Below are positions 20,230-30,931 of a stretch of 64,000 nucleotides of DNA, one piece after another. Every line of letters begins with the position of its first letter. Positions within the stretch are counted from its first letter, which is position 1. A program made the position numbers and the translations under genes. This stretch comes from Cordia subcordata. Lineage: Eukaryota > Streptophyta > Magnoliopsida > Boraginales > Cordiaceae. Where the stretch lies: contig JAPTOF010000025.1 in NCBI GenBank assembly GCA_028554755.1, positions 5,567,501 through 5,631,500 of the forward strand, given 5' to 3'. The notes beneath the pieces were generated by a model, which searched no databases, was not told where the DNA came from, and worked only from the letters and a program-made list of their open reading frames with translations.

Positions 20230-20941
20230 CAAATTCATGACCTGTGTTTGAGTACTTATTGAATTGGTAATAATTGTGAAAGACTACTACTACACGTAAA
20301 TCTGCTTTTGGTTCAATTTTCAAATGCAATATGATTTTGATCCATGTGTATCTATCAACATTTGGTTTTTCTAATGCATGCTTCTGCTAAATCTGCTTTT
20401 GGTTGAAGTAGTGTTATATTGGGTTACGTTCTAGCTGCATGCTCTATTTTCTGCTACATTGTTATTGGCTCATATGGTCTTAAGATATGGTCTCGTGGGT
20501 TAATAGGTTCTTCTTTTTTTCTTTTTGGTTGGAGAAATAATTATATTGATTCATGTTAATTATTATATGTTTCCATCCTTAGAATAATTTATAATATTTT
20601 TCTACGAGAGAGAAATTGGCATCCTAAAATATTTTAACTGCCTTCTGGTTGCACGCGTTCAGTTTTTCTGGGGAAAATTACACATTTTATCAGCTTTGCT
20701 GTTTTCTTTTTTTTTTTTTTCTAAAAAAATTTATCTACAGTTTCGATGTGTATTCTTTCTTAATAAGCAACGTTTTCTTTTTAGCCAGCTTGTTGATTAT
20801 GGTAATTCCTGTAACTAGAATGAGGAAAGTGCCTGGATAACTGAACTTCACAAGTGGCGAAAAATTAAGTTCAATATTATTTGGAAAGAAACACATATAT
20901 CCTCTTGTTTTCAAAAGAAAAAGATTGCAGTGAAAAAACTA
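19933..20941. other. 3' flank of the kinase-like gene
   Basis: AATAATAATAAG near 20145 may serve as the polyadenylation signal. A repeated AATCTGCTTTTGGTT occurs at 20300 and 20391. Otherwise AT-rich with T runs and no recognisable gene. Confidence 0.4.
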
Positions 20942-21519
20942 TGGGGCTCTTGGGAATTGTTTTCAAAAACAGTTTTTTTTTTTTTGAAAAGAAAAAAACA
21001 TAAAAACTTGTTTGGAAGCACTTGTTTTCTAAAATTATTTTTGAAAACTGTTCTAAAAAAATGTTTTTAAAAACAAAAAACAGAAAACATATTTTTGTTG
21101 TTTTCATGTGATTTTGATATGTTATTTTCAAAAGAGCAATTTCATTTTTTAATTATTTTCCCTCCCCCCAACCCTAGCCCACCCGCTCACCCCACCTACC
21201 CTGACCCTTGCCCACCCCACCCCCATCCTTGCCCTTACCCCAACCCATGCCTATTCTAACCTCTTTTAGAACACACGCATTATACACACACATATTTGTG
21301 TGTGTATACATATGTAGATATATGTTTATTAGAGGAAAAAATTAAATATAAAGAAAAAAAATAAGGGTGTAATGGCCTTTTTAATACAAGATAAAAAAAA
21401 TAAATTTATCTTCCATCTAAACAAATTTTTTAATGTTTTGTTTTTTAAAACAGTTTTTAGAAACTATTCTGTAAAATTGTTTTACGAAACAAAAAAACAA
21501 GAACACTTCCAAGCAGGCC
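20942..21519. mobile_element. MITE-like element, about 580 bp
   Basis: The left end GGGGCTCTTGGGAATTGTTTTC pairs with the reverse complement of the right end, GGGCCTGCTTGGAAGTGTTCTTG. Inwards, AAAACAGTTTTT-type segments are also inverted. The interior is AT-rich apart from a C-rich patch (CCCACCCC-like, 21165-21250). There is no coding. Target duplication not resolved. Confidence 0.5.
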
Positions 21520-23576
21520 CTATATATCTAGCTTGTAAATAATATAGTATATTAATTATCTCATAAAGGGTCCCAAACTTAAATAGTAGTATATTAACTT
21601 TAACAAAAGATACTTTATGAAAAAAGTATTTTTTTACAATAAGTATTTGAATTATTTTTACAAACCAAAAATTTAAATTTCTCAAAAAAAAAATTATTAA
21701 AACTCCATCTTTTTGAAAAAAATAAAATAAAACTCAATCTAAATTAGGACTGATTTCAACACTTGATAAGCAAAAGATAGGAATTTAAAGAATTGGATAG
21801 ACGTTGACTTCAACTGGAGATGCTTTTGTTTTATTTTATTAGTGAATCTTATATCTTGTGGTGCAATTTATATATAATACGATATTATATATCGAGTAGT
21901 AACCAGATAGTGATATTATTTTTTGTCAAAAATCATACTTGGTAGTCTCTGATCAATATATTTTAAGTTTTTAAGTTACCATTTGGAAACTCAATTATGT
22001 ATTATAAAAATTGTCTCTTAGAATCATCCTAGTGTAGTCAGTTTATGCCCCTTGTTTTTCTTTTCTTTTCTTTTCTTATGAATGCAAAAGTCCAGTACAA
22101 TTTTTTTGGAATATATATGAGGGTGATGTCCCTTCTGTTAATAGTCCATTATGCAGCTTTGTATATACCAATATTAAGGATACGATGGTCCTTCTGAAAG
22201 AAAGAAAATACATACTACATGAGGCTAGTTTGACTTTAATTTAAAAATAAAAATTTTCAAAAACTTTCATGTTAAAAATCACAAAAGGAAAAGTAAACAA
22301 AAAAAATCATATTTTTTTCTTTTAAGGCCAAAATTCAGTTAACTTTGGACTTAAATCAATTTTAAGATGTAAAATCAAATTAAGCGCTCACTTTTTTAAG
22401 ATGACCCTTTGGATTATAAAAGTTAGAACCCAAAACAGACTTTGTTGGACCCTAAGATGCTTTATGATTTTGATTTCTTACTTTCAAAAGATTTCTTCCT
22501 GCATTGTTCTTTCAACACACTTTCTTTGATTTTTCTCCCTTAGTGGGTGTTCGGTAATAACATTTGGAGTAATATTTAGTGTTTTGGTTGAAATGAAACA
22601 CTACTTTGTCTGATTATTACTATTCGTTAAGTAGTGTTTCGTTTTTAGGAGCTTTTAGTATTTTCTCGAACATTAAAAATATTAACGTTTCAAGATCACG
22701 AATGGCGTTTCATATTTCTTTAACAATCTTACCCTTTTTTTTTTTTCTCAATTCTATCTTATCTTGATTTCTTTTTTTCCAATTTTATCTACCCCATATA
22801 AACTTTTATATATTAATTTATTATTCTACTCAATCCTGCATAAATTTTTTAATGCAAATAATTTTATCCACTTTTGCTTTTTTAATTTTATTGACAAAAA
22901 AATCCTTTAGACATATCTACTAAACATATATCTTTTTGTCATATTGATGAAAATTGTTCATTAAGAAATTATTTTTATCATGCTTTAATAATAAATTATT
23001 GTTATCCCAAATATATAATTATAAATTTATTTGCTTATTTTAAAAATAATAACAACAACAACAACAGCAACAACAACAATAATAAAATAATATTCATGTA
23101 TTTTTATGTCATTTCACCTCTATCAACTAACTTAATAGCTAATTTTCCCAAACATATTTTTTTCAATCTACTCATTAAACAGTTATGCACTAACATTTAT
23201 CTGCTATCCAAACAACTATCAGCCCTCTAAGTAGTTTTGCTGAATAGGGCCGTACTTCTTTTGTTTTAGTTGTTTTTGTTTGTTTAATTAGTCATTTGAT
23301 TTTTTTCCCCTTTTTGTGCCTGATGATATTCATCTATTCTTTTACTAATGATATTTTTCTCTTCTTGATCAAAGAACCTATTGCAAAATAACAGTAAGCA
23401 AATCAAAAGTTGAATTTAAAAGAAATTGTTGCTTGATACTGTACATCTAATAAGTCACCAGTAGCATTGTGCATTTTCGAGAACAACTACGAGGTAGTAA
23501 CTCTTTTTCTTTCAGCAAAAGTTTGATTAAAATCTGTCCTATACATACATACATATATATATATATATATCTATAT
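21520..23576. other. AT-rich interval without genes
   Basis: Contains a (CAA)n-like run at about 23050-23085 and a (TA)n at about 23551-23570. A possible decayed MITE spans about 22541-23255 (GGTGTTCGGTAAT at the left, a GCTGAATAGGGCC end at the right), but the termini match too weakly to call. Nothing else seen. Confidence 0.4.
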
Positions 23577-24502
23577 TGTCATGCCCTGACAGATTCTATA
23601 GACCCGAAAGCTTAGCTGGGAGGCCTCTAGCTACACTGGTCGCATATTATGCTTATTGTGTGCTCACATGTGATATTCGTCTTACAGGTAATGTGGCTTT
23701 CAACCTTCCTGGACTATTCATGTTGTTACGCTTGATGGTTGTCGACCCGGTGTGGTTGGCTAGCCTTGTCCTTAGCCTCGGTGGATTAGGTGCCAAGCGG
23801 GCAAATGGCATGCGGCTTGTTACAAGTGGTACCAGAGCTAGCTCGCTGGCCCTTATTCAGCAAGGTGTGGAGATAGCGGCAATTTGAGTGCGGGAGTCTA
23901 GTGCTATAGGAGAGGTAGGCTGATAATCTCCTTTGGTGGCTGTTGTTGGCACGTCTACTATTGGTGGATAACCCAGGGAGTTGGTCTTGGTGGCCGACGC
24001 ATGCGCGCTTCAATGGTGGGTGGCGAGCATTCCTGATCGAGGCGAGCTAGGACCGTTGGTGGCGGATGCGTGAGGAGGATATGGTGGAGCTGCTTTCATC
24101 AGGTGCTTGTGAATTGATGTGTGCACGAGGGCCATCATTGTTAGGTCTGGTTTCATGGAAAGAAGTTGCATGAAAACACTGTTGGTGGGCTCGGCACGAG
24201 TGTTGGTGACTTGCTTTGCTGCGTGGACGCTAGCTGATTGAGTGTGGGAGTTTGTTACGCCCTGACAGATTCCGCGGACCTGAAAGCCTAGCTGGGAGGC
24301 CTCTAGTCACATTAGTCGTATCTTATACCTATTGTGTGCTTACATGTGATATATGTTGGTTTTATAGGTAATGTCGTTGTCAATCTTCCTGGATTGTTCA
24401 TATTGTTACGCTTGATACTTGTCGACCCGATGTGGCTGGCTGGCCCTGTCTTCACTCGGTGGACTGGGTGCCGGGCGGGCAAATGGCACGTGGCTCGTTA
24501 TA
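23577..24502 (+). mobile_element. 0.93-kb non-coding LTR mini-element (TRIM-like)
   Basis: LTRs are 23577-23824 (248 bp) and 24253-24502 (250 bp). They share TGCCCTGACAGATTC, GCTGGGAGGCCTCTAG, TTGTTACGCTTGAT and GTCGACCCG; the first ends TTGTTACA. The primer site TGGTACCAGAGC lies at 23827-23838, two bases inside. A purine stretch TGTGGGAGTT precedes the second LTR. The 428-bp interior has no gag or pol; it is GC-rich (repeated GGTGGC/GTTGGT) against an AT-rich surround. LTR divergence is visible by eye and the last LTR dinucleotide is TA, so it is not recent. Flanking TA repeats hide any duplication. Confidence 0.85.
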
Positions 24503-27239
24503 AGATATATATATATATACTGAGAGAAAGACACACACATGTCAGCTCAAGAATTTTTTTGCTTAAGAAAAGCTGAAAAAATTTTTAAAAAAAAGAGCTG
24601 GTTATAAAACTTATCTACATCAAACTTATAGTTTTATGTTTCCAATAGAATTCTCTTAAAATTAATTACTATTAAGATTATTAATTTCTGTGTATATTAT
24701 ATAATTATCTTATGTAAAAAGTCCGATTGGCCTACCATAATATAATTATTATATTTATATGCTTAAATATAATTTATGATATGTGTTCATGTAAAATTCT
24801 TTAATTGATATTTGCTTTCATTGACTATTATTATATGTTGATATATATATGTTATATACATGTTTATATATGTACATGTACGTATGTATGTATGTATGTA
24901 TTTATTTTATGTAGCGTGACTATATATATCTAAGTAGCACAGTTTGGAAATTTCATGTAACAACATTAGATTCTTCTTGCTCTTCTTGTTCTTCTTTTGT
25001 GATTATATTGTAAGATAAGCTATATAATAAATCTTTATATAGAGTAGAGTGGTTAAGTGGAAGATTGAGGTTGAGTATTAACAGTCTAAAAATGTTTAGA
25101 TTCAAAGAAATATAACTACAATAAATTGGTAAATCCTTTTCTCAATAAAACTAGTTAACTTATTTAAAAAATATAAACATAAACTAAAAGTATATCACAA
25201 CCGCGACATCGCACAAGTGTTCGTTCTAGTATTTTCTAACAATTTAAGTTTGAGTTTGTTATTTGTTCATTTAAGTATGTTCTAAAATTTAAGTTTGAGT
25301 TTATTATTTGCTTATTGTTATGGTTTCTTTCGAGTATCATTTTTGCTAAATAAGCAATTAATCACAATCTAATTACATAAAGGCTTCCCAAAAACAGATT
25401 CTTTACATCAAAAAGTTGGGGCCAATGTTCCATCATCTGCTTAATTTTCTGTTAAAAGGATTACTCCTAAATATGTTACCAAAAGAAATATTTAACTTAA
25501 TGTCCGAGGTGATGAAATGCAGTAGTTGTCCATTAATGCGTGGAGCTTCCTTCTATATTCTTCTTCTGCCTCTTTCCATCTAGATGTAATAAACGGAAGC
25601 TTCAAAGAAGAGTTCAATGACTTGGTGCTGAAGTTTGCCCTTGCACTTCAACCATACAAGATTCCTCCATTCTCCCATGGGGTGCTTTTCTCAAATACAA
25701 TCCCTGGCTGAGTGGAGCAGAGTGGTGAAATACCATATCAAGAATAGGGCAACCCTTATTCCAGCTCTATTAACCGTTAACAATGAAATCAGCCACCTTT
25801 GCATTAATGTCCAATCCGTTGCTAATGATGTTTTGTGTGCCAAAATACTCACCAATTTAACTTTCAATACTTTTACAGGAGTGATTTCAATCCCGACATA
25901 ACTTTTTTAAGCACGCATTTTTTCACAATTTTAACACAAAAATAAATCAAGGCAAGTACCCATCAAACTCAAACTAAACATTGGCCTCCAATTTAAGTGC
26001 ATGCATATTTTTAAGTCCAAGTTAAGATTAAGCAAGGTTCACACACGGCGTGTTCAAAGTAACTATTAAGGAACTAAATACAATGGGAATGGATTTACTG
26101 CATGTACTAGCTTACCATTACAACCAAAGCAAGTTTTTCGAGTATGGGGATTAGACTTTTTCCAAGAGAGGTTCTAGATTTACAAAGGAGAAATTTGAGT
26201 AAAAAGAAAAAAAAGATTTGATAAAAGAGCTTTTAGAACTTACTAATTTGAGTCTAACTCAAAGAAACATGAAACCAAACACATTAAAGAACTCTAAAAA
26301 GACATTTTTACAAAATACTTAACAAATATTTTTTTGTCATTTTTCTATTTTTTTCTTTTTCCATTCATAAAGACTCAAGAAGACTCAAGCAATACTAAAT
26401 ATAACACATATATTCACAAGACTTAATATGCCACATTAAAAACACATATAAACATCAAAAAGACTCAAAATAAAGGACTAAAACAAAGCATTCCCCCCCC
26501 CCCCAACACTTATCACGCACATTTTCCTTAATGTTTAAAGAAAAGAAAACCAATAAATAAAAGAAAGGTAAAACAAAATTAAGAAAAAGAAAAAAGCAAG
26601 AGGACTTTCTTTAAGAGAGGTGTAGGAGGTGGTGGAACTAGATATCATTCATCCGAAGTAGGGCCATGGTACTCAACGAGATTCATTAATTTTTTTTGAG
26701 CTTTGATCTGCATAAACAAAGAAACACACATTCCTCCCCTTCTTGAATTAAATCTAATCATGCGATCAAATCAATTCTCATCTCAAAATTGTCCAGAAGC
26801 TATAGAAGTATACATCAAGGATTGTTTTTTTTTCATCTAACCCCAATAATTTATAGGCCAAAATAACACCCAAATCTTTGAAAACAAATCTGCCGGGGTG
26901 TTAAAAATGTAATTTTCATGATAAACATACCTAATTTATGCACAAAACTTCTAACAAAATTCATATCAATCACAATATACAATCCCTAAGTAGAAAATCC
27001 AACCGAAAATGCCACAAAGGCCATCAACCACATTCTTGAAGCAAAAAATTTCCAAAATCTCAACATGTAAAAATTTTCAAGAAATAAAAAAATGAAAAGA
27101 TTTTGAAATACCTTGTTTCTTTGCCGCGCGTCGTCGATTGCTAGTTGGGTGGGGTTTGTTATTTTGCTTCAAGTTCTCTTTGTAATGGCAGTGTTAGATG
27201 TGTTATCTTCCAATTTATTCTTCGTCGTCATGATTTTTG
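24503..27239. other. Intergenic AT-rich interval
   Basis: (TA)n at 24505-24520, (TATG)n at about 24880-24900 and C12 at 26493-26504. A stretch at 25526-25901 is less AT-rich and open in two plus-strand frames, but I recognise no domain on either strand; it could be an old LINE or gene scrap. No other feature. Confidence 0.4.
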
Positions 27240-27779
27240 AAATAGTGGTGGTGGTTATGAAGGATGGTGTTAATGAAGGGTGCAAGTGGTGTTTATGGCT
27301 GGTTCAGGTGTATAGACGTTGGGGTGCTCCTCTTTAGAGAATATGAGGGTTTGGAGTGATTTTAAAAATAGCTAAAGGCTAGGGTTTGTTTTATTAAAAG
27401 CTGTAGTCTCAAATAAGCCCTATGCCCTTGCGCACCCATGCTTAAGACCCAAAAAATTCAGAAAATACCATTAAAATCTGCCATTTTTCCAAAAACCTCA
27501 TACTTGTCAATATCAAAAGTCTACCATAACAATTTTTTACCAAAGTTAGGGTTCTCAAGAAAGAAGAAGACCAAAAATATTTGAAAAATTCTCAAAAAAA
27601 ATTGGAAAAATTTGCCAAAAAAAAAAACTAAAACAAACTAAAAAAATTAAAATTAAAATTTCTAGCTCTATAGGTTGCCTTCCACTAGCGCCTTTGTTTA
27701 ACTTCGTCGGACCAACGTAGCCAATTCATCTAAGCTTTACCCAGAGGCTTTTCCGATTCAATTCTCTCACAGATGGGCT

Positions 27780-28004
27780 TCAATCGATGTCCATCAACTT
27801 TGATGCTAACAATTTAGTAATAACAAAAGGACCTATCCATTTAGTCCGTGGATCATTGGGAAACAATTTAAAACCAGAGTGATGATATAAAATTTTTTGT
27901 CCCACTAAAAATTGTTTTCCATCAATAACTTTTTCTTGTAAACTCTTTTTCTTTTCCTTGCGAATTTTTGCCTTCTCACGAGCATTGCTTTTCTTCTTCT
28001 CCAA
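27780..28004 (-). pseudogene. Gypsy integrase C-terminal tail, copy A
   Basis: The minus-strand product reads GQKILYHHSGFKLFPNDPRTKWIGPFVITKLL, cited in part: GFKLFPND, then KWIGPFVIT. This is the GPF-containing integrase C-terminal module of plant Gypsy elements. It follows a spacer of about 350 bp behind the protease, which shows that RT through integrase core is missing. Confidence 0.75.
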
Positions 28005-28257
28005 CTCTTGGGGTTGTAACTTCCTATGTGCACCCTTTTATCCACCAGAGGTGGATTCAATCGGCTTTGAATTTCTCCTATTGGCTTCCCTTGATTCTTT
28101 CGCTTGGAAATTGTTTCCTGCAAGTTAGTACTACTTGTAAAAGTCTTCTTAAATTCTTTCGACTTTTCAAGATAGGAATTTTCGCAAGAGGTAGCACTTA
28201 ACTTATTATCATCAACCTTTTCTAAAGCAAAAACATAAGACATCTCACTCGGATTTT

Positions 28258-28491
28258 TCATGTTATTATAAATATCAAATTTAACATGTCTCCATCAAAC
28301 TCCACAGTGAGAATACCTTCATGCACATCAATTTTAGTCCTAGCTGTATTAAGAAATGGTCTTCCTAGCAAAATTTCACAAGACTTAGAAGATGAATCTT
28401 CCTCCATATCAAGCACGCATAAATCAATAGGAAAGACCAAATCATCTACACGCACTAAAACATCTTGTAGGACACCTCCAGGATAAACCAA
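28258..28491 (-). pseudogene. Gypsy aspartic protease region, copy A
   Basis: Minus-strand product contains GVLQDVLVRVDDLVFPIDL, VLDMEED, then EILLGRPFLNTARTKIDV and GILTVEFDGD. These are the C-terminal landmarks of plant Gypsy retropepsins, in which the ILLGRPFL box follows the catalytic DTG. The N-terminal half with the catalytic Asp is not in this open stretch. Confidence 0.8.
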
Positions 28492-29492
28492 AGACCTATT
28501 AGCTAATTGAATAAAGTCCTGTCTCTTTCAAAGGTCCTACTTTCTAAGCTCCCGTATTCAAAGCAGAATAAATGGACTTAGGCATGACATTAATGGATGC
28601 TCCTAAATCACGTATAGCTTCCTTGATACATAGAAACCTATTTGACATGAAATAGGAAACATACCTTGGTCCTTGCATTTTTTAGGCAAATCGTTTTTAA
28701 GCATGGTGGAGACATTCTCCCTTACACTTATTTTTTCATTCCCAACGAGCTTCTTTTTGTTAGTGCACAACTCTTTTAGAAACTTTGCAATTCAAGGTAC
28801 TTGCCTAATTGCATCAAGTAAGAGAATATTTACCTCTACCTTGCAAAAAAGCTCGAAAATCTTCTTCTTTTCCTTCTCTTTTTTGGACTTTGTGAATCTT
28901 TTAGGGAAAGAAGGCTTAACCACTAGCTCCATACCATTTTAGGCTCTGTTTAATCGGTGTCTACCACTTTTTCATAGTGTTTCACGCCCTCTTTTTTGAT
29001 TTTTTTTTATCTATTTCTATTGCTGTCAACTTTGCGTGGCCACGCCTAGTCTGGCAGTGGTTGTCTGACAGCTCTTTTTCACTTCATAAGATGATTGTGC
29101 ATGCATTCTTCTTTAGATTGGCAATAGTCTGAGAAGGTAATTTACCACAGGACTCTAAACTAACTACGGATGTTGCCAATTGGCTTATTTGTGTCTCTAA
29201 GTTCTTTATACTTGCCCTCGTTTATTGTTTAAATTGTTGAGTGTTAAAAGCAGGAGATTTCACAGTATCCTCAAGAGAAGTACTTGAACTTGAAGTTGTG
29301 GGCTGCGGTGGTGGGGTTGGTCATGGCTGAAAGTGTTGCAAATTTGCAAATTAAAATTTTGTTGCCTTGCTCCATAGCTCAAGTTTGGGTGACCCCTCTA
29401 ACCTCGGTTATATGTGTTCGAAAAGGATCATATCTTTGCTGTGGTGGACTGGAAAACCCTCCAATGGCATTAACATATTGTGGATCTTCTTC

Positions 29493-30383
29493 TTAGAGCG
29501 TAGGACACATATCAGTTGGGTGTCCCGCCATGACACAAATTCCAGAAACTTTTTGAATTGAAACATTACCACCTGTAACCAAACCTTGCAAAAGAGAAGT
29601 TAATTGAGTCAACTTTGAATTAAGAGAAGAAACACTTACCTCGTTAACTTTTCTTGAAGGCTCATATCTATTTTCAAATTGTCGTGAATTTAGAGCTGTG
29701 ATAGAAAACAAATCTTTAGCTTCTCAAGGTGTTTTGTCGATGATTGCTCCTCCATTAGTAGTGTCTATCATTCTTCTCTCAATTGGAAGAAGTCCTTCAT
29801 AAAAGTATTGGATAAGAGATTGTTCAGAAATCCCAGGTTGGGGGCAACTTGCACAAAGTCTCTTAAATCTCTCCCAATAATTGTAAAGCAACTCTGAATC
29901 CCTTTGCTTGATGGTACAAATTTCACTCCTAATTAACACAGCTTTAGAAGTTGGAAAGAATTTGTCAAGGAAAACTCTAACCATATCTCCCCAAGTAGTG
30001 AGGGAACTAGATGAAAGATAGAATAACCACTCTTTCGCTACATCCGCCAAGGTAAAAGGAAAAACTTTTAATTTAATTTGGTCCTTTGTTACACCATTGG
30101 GTCTCATAGTTGAACAAATATGGAACTCCTTGAGATGTTTATAAGGATCTTCATTCTCCAACCCACGAAAAGTGAGTAAAAGATGAATTAATCCTGATTT
30201 TAGCTCGAAATTGACATGAAGCTCTGGATAAGTGATGCAAATAGGTAGTTGATTCAAATGGACAGTGGCTAATTCACCTAAAGTTCCACTATTTTCAGCC
30301 ATCTCTTCTTCTTTTTCGGACTCACCTGATGATTCAGACACAGCTTGTGATGTTCCAGCTTGTCTCTCAAGTTGTTTCTGCAA
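29493..30383 (-). pseudogene. Gypsy gag, copy A
   Basis: The block 30383-29724 is open for 219 codons and reads through the Retrotrans_gag domain: ENEDPYKHLKEF, LKVFPFTLADVAKEWLFYL, VRVFLDKFFPTSK, YWERFKRLCASCP and LIQYFYEGLL. The next block (29711-29493) ends in a zinc knuckle GICVMAGHPTDMC whose first Cys is Ser. A stop and frame change separate them. This is the best preserved Gypsy coding segment in the window. Confidence 0.85.
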
Positions 30384-30527
30384 CTTTGCTTCTTTTTTTT
30401 CAAGCTCTTTGCGGTCTTTTTAATCTCGAGATCAAAATGCAACTCACTTGTCTCATCTGACCTGGTCATAAAAAAGCAAAACTTTCAACACCAATACCCG
30501 GCAATGGCGGCAAAATTTGATGGCGTC

Positions 30528-30931
30528 GAAACTACCAAAACTAAAATTCCAATTCTTACCTCATGAATTTAATTTGAGTATATGGTGAGAAAAGGATCGA
30601 GTCCACAAAGATTGGGGGATTAAGATTTTCCAAATACGCCAAGTAGATTAATCAAAAAAGTTACAATCAAAAAGGGGGAATTTTTCACACAAAAAAGAAA
30701 AATAAGTAAAGCTGTCCAGCATACATGCCCATACAGCATGGTCCAGTGTGCTAGACAGCTTTACTTATTTCGCTTTTTCATATTAAAAATGCCCTTCTTT
30801 GATTGTAACATATTTGATTAATCTACTTAGCATATTTGGCAATCCTAATCCCCGTCAATTCGACCCTTTTCTCACCGCATGCATAAATTAAAGTTACAAG
30901 ATAAGAGATAAGAATTTAATTTTGGTGGTTT
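30528..30931. repeat. Large inverted repeat (foldback), arms about 180-190 bp, loop 37 bp
   Basis: The left arm 30528-30716 and the reverse complement of 30754-30931 share long blocks: AAGTAGATTAATCAAA, GTTACAATCAAA, AATAAGTAAAGCTGTC and GGTGAGAAAAGG. The loop is 30717-30753. It sits exactly between the two same-strand Gypsy copies, in the leader region upstream of gag of copy A. A transcript through it would form a long imperfect hairpin. Confidence 0.85.

Larger units (their letters stand above)
27240..30527 (-). mobile_element. Ty3/Gypsy non-autonomous element, copy A (gag-protease-integrase tail, no RT)
   Basis: On the minus strand the order is gag (30383-29493), protease (28491-28258), a short spacer and the integrase C-terminus (about 27960-27780). 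RT, RNase H and the integrase core, which occupy several kilobases in a complete Gypsy element, are absent. The gene order and motifs point to an Athila/Tat-like lineage. A GCCGCCATTGCCGGGTATTGG stretch upstream of gag (about 30495-30518) resembles the leader next to the primer site in such elements. A second copy with the same gap lies at 30932-33527. LTR ends could not be fixed. Confidence 0.75.

Noticed and set aside
20141..20329. His-rich small ORF on the minus strand
   Set aside because: Translation of the GAT/ATC microsatellite.
22541..23255. Possible 0.7-kb hAT-like MITE
   Set aside because: The ends (GGTGTTCGGTAAT and the reverse complement of GCTGAATAGGGCC) agree too poorly and no target duplication was found.
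23576..23887. 103-codon ORF and the similar one at 24334-24576
   Set aside because: They are translations of the two LTRs of the mini-element, running into its leader.
25526..25901. Possible gene fragment in two overlapping plus-strand frames
   Set aside because: No recognisable domain on either strand and no splice or codon evidence; left as unassigned.
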